From NCBI RefSeq assembly GCF_017830045.1, contig NZ_JAEDXU010000003.1, forward strand, positions 124,001 to 188,000: a stretch of 64,000 nt of DNA, given 5' to 3'. The translations under genes and the position numbers were made by a program. Below are positions 58,617 through 64,000 of the stretch, in pieces (the first letter of the stretch is position 1; every line of letters starts with the position of its first letter). Source of the DNA: Enterococcus larvae (GTDB taxonomy: Bacteria; Bacillota; Bacilli; Lactobacillales; Enterococcaceae). A model generated the notes under the pieces. That model ran no database searches and was not told the origin of the DNA. It saw nothing but the letters and a program-made list of their open reading frames with translations.

Positions 58617-61266
58617 GGCGGCTCCCCCTCTGCTTTGGTATGGTAAAAATAAACTTCGTCGCTTGTTTATTGTTTTCAACACTGAATGTCCCTTGATGTG
58701 CTTTAATGATTGTCTTTACGATCGTCAGTCCGATACCTAAACCATTTTTAGAATCAATCGGCTTTTCTTTATCCGTCGTCAAATTGGATAGGATGCGGTC
58801 AAACTGTTCTTCACTCATCCCGATACCACGATCTTCTACTGAGAAAACAACTTGCTTGTCCTGATCTTCCACAGCAATAAAAATCGGTTCTTCTGCCTTC
58901 CCATGGCGAACCGCATTATCGATCAAGTTGAACAAGGCCTGTTCGATCAAGATTGGATCAACAGAAAGAAAAATGAGCTCATCCGGCAATTCAGCTTTCA
59001 GGCGAACATTCGGATAGACCTTCCGCACTCTGTGGATTGTCGAAGAAATGATTTCCTCGATTGGTTCTTCTGTTTTATTGATGGCTGTTGTATCTGAGCT
59101 GATCCTAGTGATCGAAAGTAGATTTTCAACCATTTGAATCAGCCATTTCGACTCGTCTTGAATATCCTTCAGCAGCTTCACACGAACCTCTGTATCCATC
59201 GTACCGGAAACCTCATCATTGATGATGGTCTCAATCAAACCGGAGATCCCTGTCAACGGTGTTCGGATGTCATGAGAGACAGCCCGCAGCAGATTTCCTC
59301 TCACACGTTCTTTCTCCGTATCAACCAGAATTCTCTGCCGTTCTTCTTTCAGCTCCATTTGCTCAACCGCTGTTGCCAGTTGTGCCGCTATTAAGCGCAA
59401 GTAGTTCAATTGATTGTTGTCCACCGTCTTTTGTGTACTTCTTTCCAGCCCTAAAACAGCCTTCGTTCTTTTTTCAAACACAACCGGTAAATAAAAGCCT
59501 TTCGCTCCCGCCAGTGTATCAGTCCCAAAGCCTGCCTCTTTCTGATTACGTCCCGACCAGTAGGCTACGCCATTCTCTTCCTTGGTTCCCAACAGCTTCT
59601 TACTCTTTTCAGGCGAGCTGAAGCTGTTCAGCTTTCCCGTCGAATCGTAAACGAGTACTTCTCTATTCAGTAAAGCAGACAGATAACTAGCTGTAGACTG
59701 GTAAAGATCATCTACCTTTACTGCTGAAACATAGCGCTTATTCAATTCATAGAGAATCTCAAATTGCTGTTCCTTTTCCATCGATACACGGGCTTTTCTT
59801 CTGATTTGTACAACAAGATTACTAATCAAAAGAGACACAATCAACATAATGACCAACGTCAATGGATACCCCTGCTTGTAGACAGTCAGTGAATACAACG
59901 GTTCCACAAAAAACCAGTTGAAGGACAAAACAGAGAACACTGCAGTTAATGAACTCCATAGATAACCGGTCGTTGACCGTGCGACAATAACGACAAAGAG
60001 AATATAGATCAGCATTAAATTCTGGTCGCCAAAATGCAGATATTGCATAAATTCTGTAATGATCGTTGCTGCGACGACTGCGCTGATAGAGAAAATAAAA
60101 TCCTTGGTGCGGCTTTGGAAATACTCTTGAATGCTTTTGAATGGCGGCTCTTTTCGTTTCTCTTTGTAAGGAATAAGATGGATCTCGACAAAAGGCAGTT
60201 TTTTGAGCAATACATCCTCCGTGTCCTCAACAAGCAGTTTACTCAGCCAATTTTTTTGCAGGTTTTTCCCCATAACAATATCCGTTATGCTTAAGAGCTT
60301 TACATATTCCACCACTGTATCGATAAAGTTTTCACTTTCCAGCGAGACTGTCTCTGCCCCGAGCTTTTCTGCCAATTCAAGGATATCATCACTACTTGTA
60401 TCATTGTCTTCTGAATCTGAGTTCAGTTTCAGAACGATCCATTCGGCATTTAGTCCTTGAGCCAATCGAGAGGTCCAGCGAATACAACGTTCACTCATTT
60501 TCGGGTATTCTTCATCAATGATTGTCAGTAATTTTGTCTGGATCTTCACTTTTCTATTCTTAGAATAGGACCATTGATTGATATGATCCGAAGTACGCTG
60601 AATGGCCAATCCTCGTAAAAAGCTCAGCTTTTCATCTGTAAAGAAATTCTGCAGTGCTCTTCGACTGTTCTTATCTGAATAGATTTTCCCTTCTTCCAGT
60701 CGTTGAACCAGCTCTGCCGGTTCAATATCGATAGCTTTCCAAGAAGCATTTTTCAACAGCGTATCAGGCACAGTCTCCTTTACGATGATGCCTGTTATCT
60801 CTTCTACAATATCATTCAGGCTTTCAAGATGCTGAACATTCATTGTGGTATATACATCGATACCTGCATTCAGCAGCTCCTCTACATCCTGATATCTTTT
60901 TCGATTCCTTGAATCAGGACTGTTTGTGTGAGCCAGCTCATCAACCAGTACAATATCCGGATGCTCAGTAAGAATCGCATCAACAGCCAGCTCTTCAAGA
61001 GCCAGTCCCTTATAAATCGATTTTACTGTAGGTATTACTGGGATTCCTTCTGAAAGCTTGATTGTTTCCGGACGATCATGAGGTTCCAGATATCCGATTT
61101 TTACATCCTTACCTGCTTCCAGCTGTTCACGTGCTTCCTGAAGCATCCTATAGGTTTTCCCAACCCCGGCAGCATAGCCAAAGAAAATCCTGAGTTTGCC
61201 GATCTCAGAATTTTCTTTTTCAAAAGCTGAAAGCAGCTGTTCCGGGTCCAGCCTTTCATCCTCCAT
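58591..61266 (-). CDS. kdpD: Sensor histidine kinase KdpD
   Basis: An 891-residue kinase. The N-terminal KdpD domain has Walker A GYAAGVGKT (residues 30-38) and a UspA-like domain follows (about 240-365). Four TM segments lie near 395-500, then a GAF-like region, the H-box RAVSHDIRTPLTG and ATPase motifs NLIDNAVRHG, DRGIGMS and GLGIGLTIVK. AGGAGG lies 7 bases before the ATG at 61266. It senses K+ limitation or osmotic stress and phosphorylates KdpE. Confidence 0.93.
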   Translation of the reverse strand: MEDERLDPEQLLSAFEKENSEIGKLRIFFGYAAGVGKTYRMLQEAREQLEAGKDVKIGYLEPHDRPETIKLSEGIPVIPTVKSIYKGLALEELAVDAILTEHPDIVLVDELAHTNSPDSRNRKRYQDVEELLNAGIDVYTTMNVQHLESLNDIVEEITGIIVKETVPDTLLKNASWKAIDIEPAELVQRLEEGKIYSDKNSRRALQNFFTDEKLSFLRGLAIQRTSDHINQWSYSKNRKVKIQTKLLTIIDEEYPKMSERCIRWTSRLAQGLNAEWIVLKLNSDSEDNDTSSDDILELAEKLGAETVSLESENFIDTVVEYVKLLSITDIVMGKNLQKNWLSKLLVEDTEDVLLKKLPFVEIHLIPYKEKRKEPPFKSIQEYFQSRTKDFIFSISAVVAATIITEFMQYLHFGDQNLMLIYILFVVIVARSTTGYLWSSLTAVFSVLSFNWFFVEPLYSLTVYKQGYPLTLVIMLIVSLLISNLVVQIRRKARVSMEKEQQFEILYELNKRYVSAVKVDDLYQSTASYLSALLNREVLVYDSTGKLNSFSSPEKSKKLLGTKEENGVAYWSGRNQKEAGFGTDTLAGAKGFYLPVVFEKRTKAVLGLERSTQKTVDNNQLNYLRLIAAQLATAVEQMELKEERQRILVDTEKERVRGNLLRAVSHDIRTPLTGISGLIETIINDEVSGTMDTEVRVKLLKDIQDESKWLIQMVENLLSITRISSDTTAINKTEEPIEEIISSTIHRVRKVYPNVRLKAELPDELIFLSVDPILIEQALFNLIDNAVRHGKAEEPIFIAVEDQDKQVVFSVEDRGIGMSEEQFDRILSNLTTDKEKPIDSKNGLGIGLTIVKTIIKAHQGTFSVENNKQATKFIFTIPKQRGSRHGIEYSGD

Positions 61267-61277
61267 CAACTTTCCTC

Positions 61278-61805
61278 CTATTCCAGGCGATCAAGTGCGG
61301 TATTCAATACCAATACATTGATATATTCATTACCAGTCAATAGATCCTTTTCTTTGTTTGCCTCAATTATATCATTGATCCGCTGTAATTCGATATTTCT
61401 GCTGTCGGCAATCCGTTTTACTTGATACTTGGCCCCTGCCAAAGAAATATGCGGATCGATACCACTTGCTGAAGCCATGACAAGCTCAGCCGGCACCTCT
61501 TCTAATGAGTCATTCTCACTTCTAATAGCCTCTGTCCGCTCAGCAATCAACTCTTTATAGGTTGGATCATATGGGGAAAGCTGACTGACCTCTGACGGGC
61601 GACCATGAAAATATTGATCAGTGGTAAATTCTTGTCCAATCAGTGTAGAGCCAATTATTTTAGAATTTTCTTCCATCAGGCTTCCATTTGCCTGATGAGG
61701 AAAGAAAAGCTGCGCAACACCTGTCACAGCCAATGTATAGATACCTCCGCAAATAACTGTCATCAGTAGGAAAAAACGTAAGCTTCCTAGAATCTCTCTT
61801 TTCAT
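61278..61805 (-). CDS. kdpC: K+-transporting ATPase subunit KdpC
   Basis: A 175-residue protein with an N-terminal TM helix and the conserved blocks YFHGRPS and ASASGIDPHIS. It stabilises ATP binding by KdpB and is part of the KdpFABC complex. It is 17 bases downstream of kdpB and 11 bases upstream of kdpD. Confidence 0.93.
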   Translation of the reverse strand: MKREILGSLRFFLLMTVICGGIYTLAVTGVAQLFFPHQANGSLMEENSKIIGSTLIGQEFTTDQYFHGRPSEVSQLSPYDPTYKELIAERTEAIRSENDSLEEVPAELVMASASGIDPHISLAGAKYQVKRIADSRNIELQRINDIIEANKEKDLLTGNEYINVLVLNTALDRLE

Positions 61806-61822
61806 TTTCTTTCCTGCCTTTC

Positions 61823-63856
61823 TTAAGCAATAAACAGTGTCAATAGCATATCGATTCCTTTGATTGCAATGAAGGGCGCTATGATACCGCCAAGTCCATA
61901 TACCAGTAAATTATCTCTCAAAATCTGACTGGCCGGCTTTTCCTTGTACGGTACTCCTTTCAATGCCAATGGAATCAAGGCGACAATGATCACCGCATTA
62001 TAAATCACAGCGGAGAGGATCGCTGTCACCGGGCTAGTCAACTGCATGATATTCAATGCAGATAACTCTGGATAAATACCATAGAACAACACTGGGATGA
62101 CCGCAAAATACTTGGCAATGTCATTAGCAATACTGAAGGTTGTCAATGCGCCTCGAGTCATCAGAAGCTGTTTACCGATCTGTACAACCTTCAATAATTT
62201 TGTCGGACTGGAATCCAGATCGATCATATTCCCGGCTTCTTTTGCAGCTTGCGTTCCTGTATTCATCGCAACTGCCACATCTGCCTGTGCCAGTGCCGGC
62301 GCATCATTCGTACCATCTCCGGTCATTGCCACCAAGTGCCCCTGTTCCTGAAACTCACGAATCATCGTCATTTTATTTTCCGGTGTCGCTTCGGCCAGAA
62401 AATCATCGACTCCTGCTTCTGCAGCAATCGCCGCAGCTGTCAACGGATTATCTCCAGTGATCATGATCGTTTTGATACCCATTTTTCGCATGTCAGAAAA
62501 CTGTTCCTTCACACCATTTTTCACAATATCCTTCAAATAAACAACACCCATGATTTGCAGATTTTTCACAACTACTAGAGGTGTCCCGCCGGCTTTTGCA
62601 ACCTGCTCCACTAGTTTGTCGCATTCCTCCGGATAGTTGCCGTCAATGGATAAAATGTATTTCTTTATTGTATCAGCCGCCCCTTTACGAATTCGATCGC
62701 CTTGATAATCAATACCGCTCATTCTGGTTTTAGCTGTAAATTCAATAAATGTAACATCCGCATCTGCCAGCTCTCTTGAACGAATGTCGAATTTTTCCTT
62801 TGCAAGAATCACAATACTGCGGCCTTCTGCCGTTTCATCAGCCAAAGATGAAAGCTGAGCAGCATCTGCCAATTCTTTCTCCGTCACACCCTCAACAGGT
62901 AAAAATTCACTAGCTCGTCGGTTTCCAAGTGTGATGGTTCCCGTCTTATCCAGCAACAGAATATCTACATCGCCAGCGGCTTCGATCGCCCGACCGCTCA
63001 TCGCAATAACGTTCTCCTTCGTCAATCGGCTCATGCCGGCTATCCCAATAGAAGAAACCAGTGCACCAATCGTTGTTGGCGCCAGACAGATAAGCAATGC
63101 GATAACAATGACCGCTGAGATTGCTTCTCCTGATCCTGCAAGGGTACTGGCAAAAGCAGTAAATGGAATCAGCGTCAGTGCAACACCCAAAAAGATGATT
63201 GTCAGCATGATCAAAAGAATCTGCAGCCCAATTTCATTCGGCGTCTTTTTTCGCTGTGTCCCTTCCACCATTGCAATCATTTTATCCAAGAAGGACTGAC
63301 CATTTTCAGAGGTTACTTTTATGACCAGATAATCGGAAACCACTGTTGTTCCCCCCGTAACAGCACTGCGGTCACCACCTGATTCACGAATGACCGGAGC
63401 AGATTCCCCTGTGATGGCACTTTCATCAACAGAGGCTGCTCCCTCAACTACATCACCATCAGCTGGAATCTGTTCTCCGGAACGGACATAGACGAAGTCT
63501 CCTTTTTTCAAATCAGAGGAGCGAATCTCAATCAACTGGTTATTTTTTATATCCTCCAACGTCTTTATCTTATAGGTCAGCACATCTTTTTTCGCTTGCT
63601 TCAAGCTGTCTGCCTGTGCTTTTCCTCTGCCTTCTGCAATCGCCTCAGCAAAGTTGGCAAAAATCAATGTCAGCCATAATAAGCAGGCAACCGAAATCGT
63701 GAACCAACGGGGTACATTCTGCTCCGAAAAAATGAGTACTGTGGAAGCTGCTGCACCTAAATAGACAACGAACATCACTGGATTTTTTATCTGAATCCTT
63801 GGATCTAATTTTTTTATCGACTCAACTAGAGCCCAAACATAACTATTTTTTCCCAT
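61823..63856 (-). CDS. kdpB: K+-transporting P-type ATPase subunit KdpB
   Basis: A 677-residue P-type ATPase. The actuator TGES motif ([11 protein letters not shown]), the phosphorylation site DKTGTIT (about residue 304) and the hinge [17 protein letters not shown] are intact, with about seven TM segments. It energises K+ uptake through KdpA. Its start lies 12 bases after the kdpA stop. Confidence 0.95.
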   Translation of the reverse strand: MGKNSYVWALVESIKKLDPRIQIKNPVMFVVYLGAAASTVLIFSEQNVPRWFTISVACLLWLTLIFANFAEAIAEGRGKAQADSLKQAKKDVLTYKIKTLEDIKNNQLIEIRSSDLKKGDFVYVRSGEQIPADGDVVEGAASVDESAITGESAPVIRESGGDRSAVTGGTTVVSDYLVIKVTSENGQSFLDKMIAMVEGTQRKKTPNEIGLQILLIMLTIIFLGVALTLIPFTAFASTLAGSGEAISAVIVIALLICLAPTTIGALVSSIGIAGMSRLTKENVIAMSGRAIEAAGDVDILLLDKTGTITLGNRRASEFLPVEGVTEKELADAAQLSSLADETAEGRSIVILAKEKFDIRSRELADADVTFIEFTAKTRMSGIDYQGDRIRKGAADTIKKYILSIDGNYPEECDKLVEQVAKAGGTPLVVVKNLQIMGVVYLKDIVKNGVKEQFSDMRKMGIKTIMITGDNPLTAAAIAAEAGVDDFLAEATPENKMTMIREFQEQGHLVAMTGDGTNDAPALAQADVAVAMNTGTQAAKEAGNMIDLDSSPTKLLKVVQIGKQLLMTRGALTTFSIANDIAKYFAVIPVLFYGIYPELSALNIMQLTSPVTAILSAVIYNAVIIVALIPLALKGVPYKEKPASQILRDNLLVYGLGGIIAPFIAIKGIDMLLTLFIA

Positions 63857-63868
63857 TATTATCCCTGC

Positions 63869-64000
63869 CTATCTATTTTGAAAAAAATCAGCGATCGGTC
63901 CAAGCGCAACAGCTGGAAGAAAGCTTAGTGCCCCGACAACCAGAATGACAATGATCAACATTGTTACAAAAACCGGATTGACAGTCGACAGTGTTCCTTC
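63869..64000 (-). CDS. kdpA: K+-transporting ATPase subunit KdpA, C-terminal end (cut by window edge)
   Basis: The last 43 residues are visible, with the final TM helix [29 protein letters not shown], which is typical of the KdpA C terminus. The gene continues beyond the window. KdpA is the selective K+ channel subunit. The operon promoter and any kdpF are outside the window. Confidence 0.9.
   Translation of the reverse strand, partial: EGTLSTVNPVFVTMLIIVILVVGALSFLPAVALGPIADFFQNR

Noticed and set aside
57902-61000. Several plus-strand frames opposite kdpE and kdpD
   Set aside because: They lie antisense to strongly supported kdp genes, lack ribosome sites and resemble no family.
1-64000. 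rRNA and tRNA genes
   Set aside because: No tRNA cloverleaf or rRNA sequence was recognised on either strand, although short tRNAs could be missed by eye.

Overview
The window looks like a chromosomal stretch of a low-GC Gram-positive coccus, most likely an Enterococcus; the species cannot be fixed by reading. Evidence: AGGAGG-type ribosome sites, sigma-A promoters of TTGACA/TATAAT type, lipobox lipoproteins, LytR-CpsA-Psr (LCP) proteins, an LXG/type VII effector locus, many MarR/TetR/MerR-gated exporters and a kdp potassium operon. There are no rRNA, tRNA or CRISPR features.

Layout. 1-7.8 kb (minus): a LacI-controlled catabolic operon with a TIM-barrel isomerase, a 2-keto-3-deoxygluconate-type kinase, hexulose-phosphate synthase and isomerase homologues, an ion-coupled transporter and an orphan hydantoinase/oxoprolinase-family protein, with palindromic operators. 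8-8.9 kb: a cation diffusion facilitator. 9.1-13.3 kb (plus): an LXG locus with two helical partner proteins, an LXG protein that appears frameshifted from its glycine-rich membrane-active tip, a membrane immunity candidate and a DUF4176 protein; the tip, membrane protein, DUF4176 gene and terminator are then repeated as an orphan cassette. 13.3-19.2 kb: a heterodimeric ABC exporter with its MarR regulator, then a MarR-nitroreductase-DUF1304 operon. 19.5-23.7 kb (minus): an unknown protein, then an LCP protein with two consecutive SEDS (FtsW/RodA) proteins. 24.5-26.1 kb: a secreted flavoprotein reductase under a Rex-like site. 26.6-35.8 kb: DUF2975/XRE/DUF4153, an ABC-2 exporter with divergent TetR, an XRE membrane regulator pair, and a MarR-MFS pair. 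36-45 kb: a DUF6892-like protein, an FtsX-type ABC system with divergent TetR, DUF2809, a degenerate LCP-like protein beside a normal LCP, two VOC proteins and a lipoprotein. 45.1-49.2 kb: a NitT/TauT-type ABC system on two divergent units with a polysaccharide deacetylase. 49.5-52.1 kb: MerR and MATE. 52.4-56.7 kb (plus): a five-gene operon behind a perfect Fur box, encoding a complete ECF importer, an unknown 388-residue protein and an IsdG/HmoA-like monooxygenase, read here as a heme or iron-complex uptake and degradation system. 56.8-64 kb (minus): a CPBP protein, an IS1182-type remnant and kdpABCDE (kdpA cut by the window end).

A 240-bp structured repeat occurs three times (about 19.2, 26.2 and 52.1 kb), always at the 3' end of a transcription unit. 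The most system-like candidates are the Fur-box ECF operon and the duplicated LXG toxin-tip/immunity cassette.
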